A stretch of DNA of 64,000 nucleotides from assembly GCA_022842065.1 (NCBI GenBank), contig JALHQH010000003.1, positions 341,756-405,755 on the forward strand, read 5' to 3'. Under the pieces are notes generated by a model that saw nothing but the letters and a program-made list of their open reading frames with translations, did no database searches and was not told where the DNA came from. The position numbers and the translations under genes are program-made. The DNA comes from Caldilineaceae bacterium (GTDB lineage: Bacteria > Chloroflexota > Anaerolineae > Caldilineales > Caldilineaceae). This document shows, piece by piece, positions 24,490-34,064 of the stretch. Numbering within the stretch: the first letter of the stretch is position 1; each line of letters begins with the position of its first letter.

Positions 24490-25380
24490 TTAGGGCAAAA
24501 CACTGCGCAACGCCAAGAACAAAAATCCTTGGACAACGATTGTGCCGCCCCAAAGTAGATAGGCCCCCACCGGTTGATTGCGCACCATCATCAAAACACC
24601 CCAGGCGCCATTGACCAGCCAGGCAAACAGCCCAATCGTTGGCAGGCGAAAGAGCAATTCTTTGTCGCTCACCATATCCGGCAATCCGGCGCGTGTATAA
24701 CGAATGGGCAGGGGATTGGGTAAATCCGGAAAGCGCAACATCAAGACACCAAAGAGCAACAAAGCGCCGGCCATGCCTAATCCCAGCAGGACCGGGCCAA
24801 CACGCCCCACCCCAAGAATCCGTTCCAAGGTTGAGGTCTGTATCTGCTCCATTACCAACGGTTGGGCCACGCCCATCTGGAAGCGACTCTGCACCGCCTC
24901 CAGAAACTCGGCTTGGGCCAGGGGAGAGAGGGCAAAGATGCTCTCGCCGGTATCGAGGAGCAGACATTCATCTAGTGGGCGCGTGGCAAAGATCATCACC
25001 CTGGCCAGCGCAGGGGCATAGGCCGGCCGAACTTGGGGCGCGGGCCAGTGTCGCCAACCCTGTGCCGCCTGATCTTCTAGGCCGCCGGTGACGATCTGCT
25101 GGATGGCGGGTAGTGGGATGATCTGGCGAATGTTGGCCCAACGAATCGTGATTGCATCGCGATCTACCCAATATTCGAGGGTAAAGGCACCCCAAGTGCG
25201 GTAAAGTAGGTGTAACAACAAAGGGGTGCTCAGCGCAACCAGCAGGATGAGCATAAAGCGTAGCCAATCAGTCTGGCGTTGGGTCACCCAAATCAAGAGT
25301 AGCAGATCGATCAGGATAATCCACAGGCTAACGACCAGCCCTTCCCAGCGGGTTTTGCATGGCGCCGGTTTAAAAACCAT
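24490..25380 (-). CDS. Membrane protein with PH-like domain
   Basis: The 296-residue protein has two hydrophobic segments at the N-terminus (about residues 17-60), a beta-rich region with EYWVDRDAITIRW-type strands that looks like a bacterial PH domain, and two to three more membrane segments at the C-terminus. No enzyme motif is seen. The ATG giving MVFKPAP was chosen; an earlier in-frame start would translate a heptamer repeat. The function is unknown. It follows the peptide-binding protein gene, separated by a repeat hairpin. Confidence 0.7.
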   Translation of the reverse strand: MVFKPAPCKTRWEGLVVSLWIILIDLLLLIWVTQRQTDWLRFMLILLVALSTPLLLHLLYRTWGAFTLEYWVDRDAITIRWANIRQIIPLPAIQQIVTGGLEDQAAQGWRHWPAPQVRPAYAPALARVMIFATRPLDECLLLDTGESIFALSPLAQAEFLEAVQSRFQMGVAQPLVMEQIQTSTLERILGVGRVGPVLLGLGMAGALLLFGVLMLRFPDLPNPLPIRYTRAGLPDMVSDKELLFRLPTIGLFAWLVNGAWGVLMMVRNQPVGAYLLWGGTIVVQGFLFLALRSVLP

Positions 25381-25395
25381 GAGTAAGCTTCCTTG

Positions 25396-25508
25396 AAACG
25401 TGATGCGTAAAACGTGAAGCGTAAAACGTGAAGCGTAAAACGTAAAGGGTGAAACGTAACCTTTTGCCGACAGCATTACGTTTTACGCATCACGTTTTAC
25501 GCTTCACG
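25396..25508. repeat. Inverted array of 7-bp repeats
   Basis: Nine heptamers of type AAACGTG/AAGCGTA (25396-25458) face five inverted units of type TTTTACG/CATCACG (25474-25508). The units match the larger array at 53,467-53,667. The array fills the gap between a peptide-binding protein gene and the next gene. Confidence 0.85.
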
Positions 25509-25514
25509 CCCTAT

Positions 25515-27188
25515 TTACTGCTCGATGCGCCAAGTATCCCAGTTCACCGGGGCGAAGGTGGGATAGGCCCGTTGGACGTAGGGCTTGGTCAGGATGGTGT
25601 AGCCGCGGTGGTAATAGGGGGCGACGCGCACTTCTTCCCCAAACATCAGTTGCTCGACCTGGGCGTACAGATCGGCGCGCACGGCCTGATCCGTTTCGAT
25701 AGCGGCCTGTTTGGCCATTTCATCGGCCTCGGTGCAGGCGGCTCGCGGGTAGTTGGTGCTGTCGGTGCAGTGGAAGACTTCATAGACAAAGTTGTTCTCA
25801 TCGGGATAATCAGCACCCCAACCAAGACGCCACAGTTCCGGCATCTCTTCCACTGGTGTGTTCGGGTTGATACTAGCCAGGAAGACTGGAAAATCCTGTG
25901 CTTCCAACTCGACATTGACATTGAGTGTTTCGCTCCACATCACCTGCAACGCTTGGGCCAACGCTTCTTCCAACGTATTGGAGAAGTAGCGATAGGTGAC
26001 GGTGGGGAACCCTTCGCCCTCGGGATAGCCCGCTTCGGCTAACCAGGCCTTGGCCTGCTCCGGATCATAGCCGATTCCTACTTCGGGATCGGGTGCACCA
26101 AAGACGCCAGGAGGGGCGAATTGGGTGGCCGGCACGCCGGAACCAACAACATCGCGCACCATTGTTTCGCGGTCAATCGCGGCGGAGAACGCCTTACGCA
26201 CCAACACATCATCAAAGGGTGGTTTGGTCATGGTAAAGCCGACATAGGTGGTCGAGGCGCGTGGTCCTTCGTGTAATTCGGCGCTCAGTGTAGCATCTTC
26301 ACGAATGCGCGTGACTTCTTCCACCGGCAGCGAGGCGGCACCTTCACCGGCCACATCAAGTTCGCCCGATTCGTAGAGCGCGACTTCAGTATTTTGGTCG
26401 GTGATCACTGTCACATCAACTTGCTCGATCTGCACGTCGGCGGCGGCGAAGTAACTCTCGTTTTTGACAAAGGAGAGGCTCTGGTTGGGCAGCCATTCGG
26501 TCACTTTGTAGGGGCCGTTGACCACAATGTTGGCTGGGTCGGTCCAGGCATCGCCAAACTCTTCAATCGCCCAACTCGGCACCGGGCGCAAGGTCCACAT
26601 GCTGGAGATGGAGAGGAAGTACGAAGCCGGCGCTTCTAGGGTGAATTGCACCGTGTGCTCATCGACGGCCGTGACACCCAGCGAGTCAATATCATAGGTA
26701 TCAGTCGGCACGGCGGTCTGGTTGATCGCGACCGCGTTTTTGATGATGTAGAGCACATAGGCATAGGGCGAGGCCGTCTCCGGCATAATCGCGCGCTTGA
26801 CACTATATTCCACATCCTGCGCCGTCACCGGGTTGCCGTCACTCCAAACCGCGTCATTGCGCAGGTTGAAGGTCCAGGTCAGCCCGTCCTCGGAAATTTC
26901 CCAGCTTTCCGCCAATTCCGGCTCGACTTCTGAGGTCTCATTGTTAATGTTGGTGAGCCCCAGGAACATCTGCTCAATCGGCGTGATCGAGTAGTAATCC
27001 TCGGCCAGATTGGGATCGAGTGTGGTCGGTTCGGAAGTGGTGCTCAGGCGCAGGGTGACGCCTTCCCCGGTGGCCGCAGGCGCGGCCCCGGTATCATCAG
27101 TAGGGGCCGCTGGTCCCGGCACGGCACAGCCGACCAGGAGCAGCAGCGTAAGGGTGCTGGTAAGTATACGGGACAATAATTTAGGCAT
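25515..27188 (-). CDS. Peptide ABC transporter binding protein (SBP_bac_5)
   Basis: The 557-residue protein is a family 5 solute-binding lipoprotein: signal peptide and lipobox ending at Cys21 (LLLVGC), then a Pro/Ala-rich linker and the family segments LDPNLAEDYYSITPIEQ and FNLRNDAVWSDG. It would bind oligopeptides, nickel complexes or sugars. No permease is adjacent; the nearest orphan permease pair is at 34,065-36,003 on the other strand and could be its partner. The start codon lies 10 bp after a truncated toxin remnant. Upstream in-frame codons add 16 residues without a signal-peptide pattern. Confidence 0.88.
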   Translation of the reverse strand: MPKLLSRILTSTLTLLLLVGCAVPGPAAPTDDTGAAPAATGEGVTLRLSTTSEPTTLDPNLAEDYYSITPIEQMFLGLTNINNETSEVEPELAESWEISEDGLTWTFNLRNDAVWSDGNPVTAQDVEYSVKRAIMPETASPYAYVLYIIKNAVAINQTAVPTDTYDIDSLGVTAVDEHTVQFTLEAPASYFLSISSMWTLRPVPSWAIEEFGDAWTDPANIVVNGPYKVTEWLPNQSLSFVKNESYFAAADVQIEQVDVTVITDQNTEVALYESGELDVAGEGAASLPVEEVTRIREDATLSAELHEGPRASTTYVGFTMTKPPFDDVLVRKAFSAAIDRETMVRDVVGSGVPATQFAPPGVFGAPDPEVGIGYDPEQAKAWLAEAGYPEGEGFPTVTYRYFSNTLEEALAQALQVMWSETLNVNVELEAQDFPVFLASINPNTPVEEMPELWRLGWGADYPDENNFVYEVFHCTDSTNYPRAACTEADEMAKQAAIETDQAVRADLYAQVEQLMFGEEVRVAPYYHRGYTILTKPYVQRAYPTFAPVNWDTWRIEQ

Positions 27189-27198
27189 GTTGATTTCC

Positions 27199-27459
27199 TT
27201 ATTTGTGGGCAAATCGTATCCGCTTTTCGGTAACAACGACGTAATTACCCGTTAGCCGATCTGAATAATCGGTTCGTACATGTTCAACAACTTGAATTTT
27301 GTTCGCAGCGCGTTCATCTGCCAAGCGCAAAAGCATAACACCCTTATGGACATGTTGATCACGGTAAATGCGCTCGCCAAAATCTTTATCAGCAGTTATC
27401 AGTACCCACTCCTCTTGCCAAGCTTTGGCAAGAATCGCTTCATCCGCCAGACCACTCAT
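27199..27459 (-). pseudogene. 5'-truncated DUF5615 PIN-like toxin
   Basis: The 86-residue open frame matches the middle and end of DUF5615 toxins: ADEAILAKAWQEEWVLITADKDFG and GNYVVVTEKRIRFAHK-like segments (the latter at the C-terminus). Family members usually have some 25-35 more N-terminal residues, including the first active-site Asp (LLDEN-type), which are missing. A stop codon lies 12 bases upstream, and only 38 bp separate it from the aldo-keto reductase gene. No antitoxin is nearby. It is probably a deletion remnant. Confidence 0.72.
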
Positions 27460-27497
27460 CGTGTAGCATCCTTAAATGACGACCTTTGCGACACAAC

Positions 27498-28466
27498 TTA
27501 TCGACTATCGCGCTCCAAATTTAGCCAGGCCAACTCTTCAGGCGTTAACTTGAGCGTCATCGCTTCCATGTTCGCCTTGTACTCGTCCGGCGTGGCACAA
27601 CCAACTAGGGCAAAGATGTTGAGCGGGTAGTTCATGACATAGGCGGTGGCAATCTGCGGGATCGACAGCCCCTTCTCGGCCCCCAATTCTTTGGCCCGAT
27701 CCAAACGCTGGAAATTCTCTTCGGTGCAGTAACACTCGACGCAAAGCTTGTCGCCATAACTCTCGAAGGTGTCCAGATTGTCGCGGTCAAAGCGACCCGT
27801 GAAGAAACCACCGGCCAGGCTCGACCAAGTGAAGAGCGGCATATTGGTCTTGGCATAATAGGCGCGTTCGCCTTCGCCCGCAGGGCCGGCAATGCTGACG
27901 CAGCGGATCCACGGCTCTTTTTGTTGCACGGCCAGCGTAAAGTTAGGGCTGCTGACGGTGAAGCTGTTGAGGCCGTGTTTGGCCGCATAGTCGTGCGCTT
28001 CTTCAATGCGTGCCGACATCCAATTGGAAGCACCGAAGACATGAATGCGTCCGGCGGCCTGGTGCTCATTCAACGTCTCGATGATCGGCCCAACCGGTTG
28101 GCTGGGATCATCGCGGTGGAGCACGTAGAGGTCGATAAAATCGGTCTGCTGACGTGCCAGCGAATCCATCAGATCGGCGGTAATGTCATAGGGGGTGACG
28201 CGCTGGCGATCCTGGTTGTGATGGGAGCCCTTGCCGAGTACCACCACCTGATCGCGCAGGCCACGTTCGTTGTACCAGTGGCCAAGGGTGCGCTCGCAGT
28301 CGCCGTTGCCATAGCCGTGCGCCGTGTCAAAGGTAGTGCAACCCAAGGCATAGAGACCATCAAGTAATGCCATGCTCTCTTCAAGCTTTTTCATGCTGAT
28401 CATCACCGTGCCCTGCACCAGGCGCGAGATGGGTTTTTCGATGCCGGGGATGTGGCCGTATTCCAT
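27498..28466 (-). CDS. Aldo-keto reductase
   Basis: The 322-residue protein has the full aldo-keto reductase tetrad: Asp47, Tyr52, Lys79 and His117 (DTAHGYG, LGKGSH, YVLHRDD). It folds as a TIM barrel and uses NADPH to reduce carbonyls. It is near the family's usual length and intact at both ends. The natural substrate is unknown. The gene reads toward the truncated toxin and the peptide-binding protein. Confidence 0.9.
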   Translation of the reverse strand: MEYGHIPGIEKPISRLVQGTVMISMKKLEESMALLDGLYALGCTTFDTAHGYGNGDCERTLGHWYNERGLRDQVVVLGKGSHHNQDRQRVTPYDITADLMDSLARQQTDFIDLYVLHRDDPSQPVGPIIETLNEHQAAGRIHVFGASNWMSARIEEAHDYAAKHGLNSFTVSSPNFTLAVQQKEPWIRCVSIAGPAGEGERAYYAKTNMPLFTWSSLAGGFFTGRFDRDNLDTFESYGDKLCVECYCTEENFQRLDRAKELGAEKGLSIPQIATAYVMNYPLNIFALVGCATPDEYKANMEAMTLKLTPEELAWLNLERDSR

Positions 28467-28649
28467 TGGTTGGTTCCTATTCTATATTGATGATTGAACA
28501 TTGGTTGATACATTTTATGTCACAAGGAAGCCAAAGACAAGTAACAGCCAATCGTTTACTGGCAATCACCAGTTGAAAGGCAGTACCCGCTATGTTAAAA
28601 TTATGACAATCTTTTCCGCAACACACCAACAACCCCAAGGCGGTGAACC

Positions 28650-28989
28650 ATGACACCGTCCGCCGATATGTTCCAACTAACCCTTAGCTTGGCCGCCGAC
28701 ACCACCATCGATCTACCTGAAATCCGCGAACTGACTATGCGCTTTTACGATAAGATGCAAGGCTCCACCACGGAAATTTTCGCAACGACGGATTCGGCAC
28801 CTATGTTAGAAGTGGGGAAACCCAACGGCGCGCAACAACCGCATTCACAAGCGTAATTATGCGATTTTGATTCATTTAGAAGGCAGTGGTCACTTTGAAA
28901 ATAATCACCTGAGCGGCAACCAACGGGGGGTGTGGAAGATTGTCGGCGACAGTTTGGCCAACATTACACGGGTGGGGAATATTGAGTGA
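28650..28989 (+). pseudogene. Frameshifted hypothetical gene
   Basis: A first frame (28650-28856, 68 codons, start MTPSADMF) ends at a stop. A shift of one base opens a second frame that reads sensibly to 28989 (segments NYAILIHLEGSGHFENNHL and GVWKIVGDSLANITRVG). Together they look like one gene broken by a frameshift near 28,815-28,835. I do not recognise the family. A repeat hairpin follows. Confidence 0.6.
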
Positions 28990-29036
28990 CGGGTCAGCAG
29001 TGCGTAACAGAAGTTAAGCAGATAACCCGACATACG

Positions 29037-29097
29037 AACGGAGGCTGCGCTTGTCGAAGCCGAAGTGGCTCCGGCTTCGACAAGCGCAGCCTCCGTT
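29037..29097. repeat. REP-like inverted repeat, copy B
   Basis: Two 29-bp arms with one mismatch and a 3-nt loop; the core GCTTGTCGAAGCC is shared with copy A at 7319-7369. It lies between two decayed genes. Confidence 0.85.
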
Positions 29098-29122
29098 TAC
29101 CAAACGATTGCAACCTATGCGC

Positions 29123-29364
29123 TCAAGCCGCTACAGGCAATCCTTGTCGCACATAGGCAATCGGGGCAAACCCCGGCTGTTTGGTGGAGAGAGCCAAAGC
29201 TGAAACATGCAGATAGTGGTCGACCGGCGCTGTCGTCAGAATCTGCAAATTTCGGTGCGCTCATCGGCGGGCAGATGCTCTAATCCGGTTAGCCGGTAGC
29301 TCTCTGGGCCGTAGGCGGTGGGCTGGAGGAAATGGGAAAAACCGATAAAAATTAAACTTGCCAT
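29123..29364 (-). pseudogene. Broken hypothetical gene
   Basis: On the minus strand an ATG at 29364 with GAGG nearby opens 42 codons (MASLIFIGFSHF start) that stop at 29236. Another frame then continues plausibly to 29123 (segments APVDHYLHVSALALS and GFAPIAYVRQGLPVAA). This is consistent with a frameshifted gene. The family is not recognised. With the serine hydrolase upstream on the same strand, it may be a remnant of an old operon. Confidence 0.5.
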
Positions 29365-29397
29365 ATTGGTAACCTCACATGTTAAATTCTAGTTTGC

Positions 29398-30507
29398 TCA
29401 CCCAACCGCCGCCATCACCAAATTCGATACCTGCCCCAGCAGCCGCTCACTCTTTACCGCCGGCTCATTCGTGAAGAGCGCGCAAACCACCTGTTGCACC
29501 GGATCGACCCAGACCACGGTCCCCGTTGCGCCGCCGTGACCAAAAGAGCCGGGCGAAAGCAGGTCGCCGCCATAGGACCAGGCCAACGTGGGCATCTGTC
29601 GCCAGCCAAGGCCCCAGGCTTGGCGGTGGCGTTCGGCTGCGGGCAAGCCTGGCATGGCGGAGGTCTGGTCGCGCGTCATCGCGGCAACCGTCGCTGGGCT
29701 GAGGATGCGCACGCCATCCAATTCGCCACCGTTGAGAAACATTTGGCAACAGCGCACCATGTCGCGGACGGTGGAGAACATGCCGCCCCATGGCACGCCC
29801 AAGTTCCACCAGTATGGAGTGTTCCAGCCCCAGTCGGTGCTACGCATGTCATCGCCGACATTGACGTGGGCAATCCGATCCTGCGGCAGATCGCGCACGC
29901 CGAGGGCGGTGTCTTTCATCCCAAGGGGGCCAAAGAGTTCCTGGTGTAGAAAGTCGGGCAGGCTCATGCCGCTGATCCGCTCGGCGATCACGGCAAGCAT
30001 GGCGGTGCCACAGCTCTGGTATTGCAGATTGGTGCCTGGGGCAAAATCGAGGGGCAGCGCAAAAATCTGGCGGTAGAATTCGGCTAGCGGTGCGTGCGCT
30101 TTGCGTAGCTCGATGTTATTCGGCAACATGTCGGGCAGACCGGATGTGTGGGTCATCAGGTGGCGCACGGTGACGGCTTCTTTGCCGCGGTTGCCAAATT
30201 CGGGAATGATCGTGTAGACCGGATCATCGAGCAGCAGGTGGCCCCGCTCCAGCAGGATCATCACGGCCGTGACGGTCATCGGCTTGGTAACCGAGGCGGT
30301 GAGAAAGATCGTGTCCGGTTGGGTCGCTTGGCCGGGGCGCATCGTGCCAAAAGTGCGCGGTTCGATCAACTGCCCGCGGCGAGCGATTTGGAGGGCGGTG
30401 CCAGGAATTCTGCCCTGGTCAACGGCGTTGGTGAGCAAGGCATCGACACGCGCAAGTCGGACTGGCGAGAAGCCTGCTTCGATCGGTGCAGTATAGGTTG
30501 GTGCCAT
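29398..30507 (-). CDS. Serine hydrolase, class C beta-lactamase family
   Basis: The 369-residue protein has the penicillin-recognising SxxK motif (Ser72-Lys75 in TASVTK) and the second motif Tyr163-x-Ser165 (YQS, where class C enzymes have YxN). The third motif is probably the HGG-type segment near the C-terminus (GHGGATGT). No signal peptide is seen, so it is likely cytoplasmic. Members are esterases, peptidases or beta-lactamases; the YxS form is common among esterases and does not predict resistance. Confidence 0.85.
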   Translation of the reverse strand: MAPTYTAPIEAGFSPVRLARVDALLTNAVDQGRIPGTALQIARRGQLIEPRTFGTMRPGQATQPDTIFLTASVTKPMTVTAVMILLERGHLLLDDPVYTIIPEFGNRGKEAVTVRHLMTHTSGLPDMLPNNIELRKAHAPLAEFYRQIFALPLDFAPGTNLQYQSCGTAMLAVIAERISGMSLPDFLHQELFGPLGMKDTALGVRDLPQDRIAHVNVGDDMRSTDWGWNTPYWWNLGVPWGGMFSTVRDMVRCCQMFLNGGELDGVRILSPATVAAMTRDQTSAMPGLPAAERHRQAWGLGWRQMPTLAWSYGGDLLSPGSFGHGGATGTVVWVDPVQQVVCALFTNEPAVKSERLLGQVSNLVMAAVG

Positions 30508-30859
30508 CTTTTTCCTCTTTTGGTTGGACTGATTGGATTATGTTACGTGCAATGCGTTAGTGCATACGGTTTAAGCCATTCAACACTGTAGCCGGACATT
30601 CCGCTTGTGTCCCAGCTTTATCACACCAGCGGTAGGGCGCACCCCGCGACTTCCCTACTTTCCCCTTTTTCCATAGAGTGTGCTAGGATAGATTTTCGTA
30701 CTTTGCGCGCATAACGCAAAATGTCGATTGTCGTCGTTGGATTGTCTGATAAATTACAACGATATCTGACACGGGCTGATCGTGTCAATTCGCACGTTAT
30801 CGCTAGGCGTTGGTTTGCCTGGATTGTCTAAATGCGCATGCATTACATTAATAGGGCCT
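30508..30859. other. Intergenic region with no supported feature
   Basis: The 352-bp gap separates the divergent serine hydrolase and penicillin-binding protein genes. It must hold promoters for both, but I could not place a -35/-10 pair I trust. No RNA, repeat or gene is evident. Confidence 0.6.
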
Positions 30860-33800
30860 ATGAATCGACTTGATCGTCACGACTATATTTTAATGGCACG
30901 CCGCAAACGCCAGCGGGTGCGCACCAATCGGCCTCGTCCTTGGGTGTGGGCAGGGCAGAGCATTGGTGCCCTCCTTTTGGCGGTATTATTGGTTGTTGGT
31001 TTTGTCTCCGCGGTTGGCGCCGCCACGGCGTATGGGATCTACACCTCCTATGCTGCCCAGTTGCCTGATGCCAGCATTATTGAAGAGCAACAGGATGAGT
31101 TCGAAACGGTGCGTCTTTACGATCGCACCGGTCAATATTTACTCTATGAAAGTATCGACCCGCGCCCCTTTCGCGGTGATCGGCGTTACATGCCACTGGG
31201 GGAAATGTCCACCTGGGTGACCAAAACGGCCGTCGCCTTGGAAGATCGCGATTTTTGGGAAAATCCCGGCATCAACGTGCGCGGTCTGCTGCGCGCGTTT
31301 GCCTCGAACCTCCAAGGTGGGGCCGTCCAGGGTGGTTCGTCGATTACCCAACAGTTGATTAAAAATGTGGTCATTCCCCCCGAAGAGCGCACCCAACAGA
31401 GCTACGCCCGCAAGATCAAAGAAGTGATCCTGGCTATGGAAGTGACGCGGCGCTACTCCAAAGAGAAGGTGCTGGAGTGGTATCTCAATTACAACTCTTA
31501 TGGTAACCTGGCTTATGGGGTAGAGGCAGCCAGCCAGGTCTACTTTGGCAAGAGCAGCAAGGATCTGAGTTTGGCCGAGGCCGCCATGTTGGCGCCCATT
31601 CCCCAATTCCCGGCGCTCAATCCGATCAACAATCCCGATGATGCCAAAGAGCGGCAGCGGATTGCCTTGCAGGCAATGGTCGATGCCGGCTATATCAACG
31701 CCGCCGAAGCGAGCGCAGCCTATCAACAGCCCCTCGCCCTGCGCAAATCGGTCGCCGAACGTTTTGACCTGTTGACGGCACCGCACTTTGCCCTGTATGC
31801 GCTGGATCAGGTGAAAAATACCTACAATACAGCTGAAGATCCTTATTATATCTGGCGCAAGGGTTTACAAATCTATACCACGTTGGATGTTGATCTGCAA
31901 AAATATGCAGAACAGACGGCCCGCGAACAGGTGGCAATCTTACTGGAACAGGGCAAAAATGCACGCAATGCCTCTGTCGTTGTCATCAACAATAACACTG
32001 GTGAGATTATGGCAATGGTCGGCTCACTCGACTATAACAACGAGGAGATCGATGGCCAGGTCAATGTGGCAACCGCCTCGCGCCAACCAGGTTCGAGCTT
32101 CAAGCCCTTTGTCTATCTGACGGCTCTCCAAAACGGCTTGACGCCAGCGACCATGATCCTGGATGTGGCGACGGCCTTCCCCCAAAGTGATGGCAGCTAC
32201 TATCGGCCAGAAAATTACGACCGCCAATATCATGGCCCCGTCTCGCTGCGTAATGCCCTGGCCCGTTCCTACAATATCCCGGCGATTAAAGTTATGCAGC
32301 AGGTGGGGGTGGCCGATGCGTTACGAACGGCCCACCGCCTTGGCATCAATGGGCTTGATCGCGGTCTCAACTACTATGGGTTAAATCTGGTGCTGGGCGG
32401 TGGTGAAGTTTCGCTGCTTGATCATACCTACGCCTATAGTGTGTTGGGCAACAATGGCGTGATGATCGGCGAGCCGATCCTGCCGTTCGAGCAGCGCAAT
32501 GGCTTTCGTAATCTGAATCCAGTCTCGATTTTGCTGGTGCGCGATACCGATGGCAATATCATCAAAGAATATAACCAACCCCAGGCCGAACGCATCGTTA
32601 GCACAGAGGCTGCCTATTTGATGGCGGATATTATGAGCGATGATGCGGCGCGTGCCCCCTCCTTTGGCAGCAATACGGTCTTGACCCTGCCCGATCGCAA
32701 AGTTGCGGCCAAGACCGGCACCACCAACGGCTTTAAGGATAACTGGACCATGGGCTTTAGCCCACAGGTGACGGTCGGGGTCTGGGTGGGCAACACTGAT
32801 AACGAATCAATGGTCAATGTAACGGGGCTTTCCGGCGCCGCGCCGATCTGGAATGCGGTCATGCGCCGCTATTTGGCCGATAAACCGGCCACCTGGTATG
32901 ACCGTCCGCCCGGCATTACTGAACGAGCGGTCTGTGTCCCCAGTGGGCTGCTGCCAACCGCAGCCTGCCCCAACCAACGCACCGAGATCTTTATTGCCGG
33001 CCAGGAACCAACCCAACAAGATACGATCTGGCAAGCCTTTGAGATCGATTCCGCGAGTGGGCAGTTAGCCGTACCAACCACTCCGCCGGAACGCCGCACC
33101 ACGCGCGTCTATCAGATGTTGCCCCAAGAAGCGGCGGATTGGGTGCGTGCCAATGGCATCGAACAACCGCCAACCCAACAATCGGCCGGCCGACCGGAAG
33201 ATTTTGATCCGGATACCGCCATCATTTCGCCAACCATCAACGCCCACATCGCCGGTACCATTGAAGTGTTCGGTAATGCGCGCGGCGGTCCCTTCCGACT
33301 GGAATATGGCAACGGGCTTGATCCGCAGGCCTGGACCCAAGTGGGCCCGGAACGTGGGGAAGAGGTGAGCAACGGTCTCCTGGAGCGGCTGGATACAACC
33401 GCCCTCGCCGAGGGTACTTACACGCTCCGGCTTACCGTAAATCGCAGTGATGGGCCGCGTGAGTGGCGCACGCCGATTACCATCGACAATTCACCGCCAA
33501 ATGTGGTGATCAGTGAACCCAAAGCCGATCGCCTCTATGTCATGGAAAAAGACGAGCAGATCAATGTCAATGTCTTGGTCGATGATACCTGGGCCGTTGA
33601 CCGCGTCGTCTTCTTTATGGATAACAGCGCCTTTGCGACCAGTACGGTTGCCCCCTACAATGAGCGCTGGCCCATTCGCATGCGCGATGTTGGACAGATC
33701 GAAGCGGGTGGTACCGAGAATTGGCTTGGTTTTACCAGCGATGATCCGGATGTGCAGCCTGGGCGGATGTTGCCCTTTGGTGACGGCTTCCAGGCGATTC

Positions 33801-33922
33801 GTACCAGTGCCGGCGTTTACTTTGAAAGTCACATCATCAAAGTGGTTGCCTACGACCGGGCCGGCAATGCCAATGAGAGCGACGAAGTGCGCGTCTACGT
33901 CCGCCATGAAAAGCCGAATTAA
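30860..33922 (+). CDS. Class A penicillin-binding protein (PBP1A type)
   Basis: This bifunctional enzyme (1020 residues from the ATG at 30860; another start is at 30893) polymerises and cross-links peptidoglycan. Order of parts: short basic cytoplasmic region, one membrane helix (~30-60), GT51 glycosyltransferase with Glu128 (EDRDFWE), transpeptidase with Ser412-x-x-Lys415, Ser470-Tyr-Asn472 and Lys618-Thr-Gly620, then Pro-rich linkers and an Ig-like C-terminal domain (from about residue 790). The C-terminal extension is longer than in E. coli PBP1A. AGGG before 30860 favours that start, but the spacing is short. Confidence 0.92.
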   Translation: MNRLDRHDYILMARRKRQRVRTNRPRPWVWAGQSIGALLLAVLLVVGFVSAVGAATAYGIYTSYAAQLPDASIIEEQQDEFETVRLYDRTGQYLLYESIDPRPFRGDRRYMPLGEMSTWVTKTAVALEDRDFWENPGINVRGLLRAFASNLQGGAVQGGSSITQQLIKNVVIPPEERTQQSYARKIKEVILAMEVTRRYSKEKVLEWYLNYNSYGNLAYGVEAASQVYFGKSSKDLSLAEAAMLAPIPQFPALNPINNPDDAKERQRIALQAMVDAGYINAAEASAAYQQPLALRKSVAERFDLLTAPHFALYALDQVKNTYNTAEDPYYIWRKGLQIYTTLDVDLQKYAEQTAREQVAILLEQGKNARNASVVVINNNTGEIMAMVGSLDYNNEEIDGQVNVATASRQPGSSFKPFVYLTALQNGLTPATMILDVATAFPQSDGSYYRPENYDRQYHGPVSLRNALARSYNIPAIKVMQQVGVADALRTAHRLGINGLDRGLNYYGLNLVLGGGEVSLLDHTYAYSVLGNNGVMIGEPILPFEQRNGFRNLNPVSILLVRDTDGNIIKEYNQPQAERIVSTEAAYLMADIMSDDAARAPSFGSNTVLTLPDRKVAAKTGTTNGFKDNWTMGFSPQVTVGVWVGNTDNESMVNVTGLSGAAPIWNAVMRRYLADKPATWYDRPPGITERAVCVPSGLLPTAACPNQRTEIFIAGQEPTQQDTIWQAFEIDSASGQLAVPTTPPERRTTRVYQMLPQEAADWVRANGIEQPPTQQSAGRPEDFDPDTAIISPTINAHIAGTIEVFGNARGGPFRLEYGNGLDPQAWTQVGPERGEEVSNGLLERLDTTALAEGTYTLRLTVNRSDGPREWRTPITIDNSPPNVVISEPKADRLYVMEKDEQINVNVLVDDTWAVDRVVFFMDNSAFATSTVAPYNERWPIRMRDVGQIEAGGTENWLGFTSDDPDVQPGRMLPFGDGFQAIRTSAGVYFESHIIKVVAYDRAGNANESDEVRVYVRHEKPN

Positions 33923-33940
33923 GCGCGTAAGCTGCTGAAC

Positions 33941-33989
33941 TTGTCTGCGCCGGTCGTGCGCCCCTGCTGCGCACGACCGGCGCAGACAA
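33941..33989 (+). terminator. Hairpin after the penicillin-binding protein gene
   Basis: Perfect 21-bp GC-rich arms (33941-33961, 33969-33989) with a 7-nt loop, 18 bp after the stop. No T run follows, so it may be a repeat acting as a terminator. Confidence 0.65.
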
Positions 33990-34064
33990 CGCTTACCTAA
34001 ATCACGTTTTACCGAGTACCCATTGGGCGCCATTTTACGGCATCACATAGGATAACCCACACTA

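Noticed and set aside
29065..29283. 72-codon plus-strand frame
   Set aside because: It begins inside a repeat hairpin and covers the opposite strand of a probable decayed gene.
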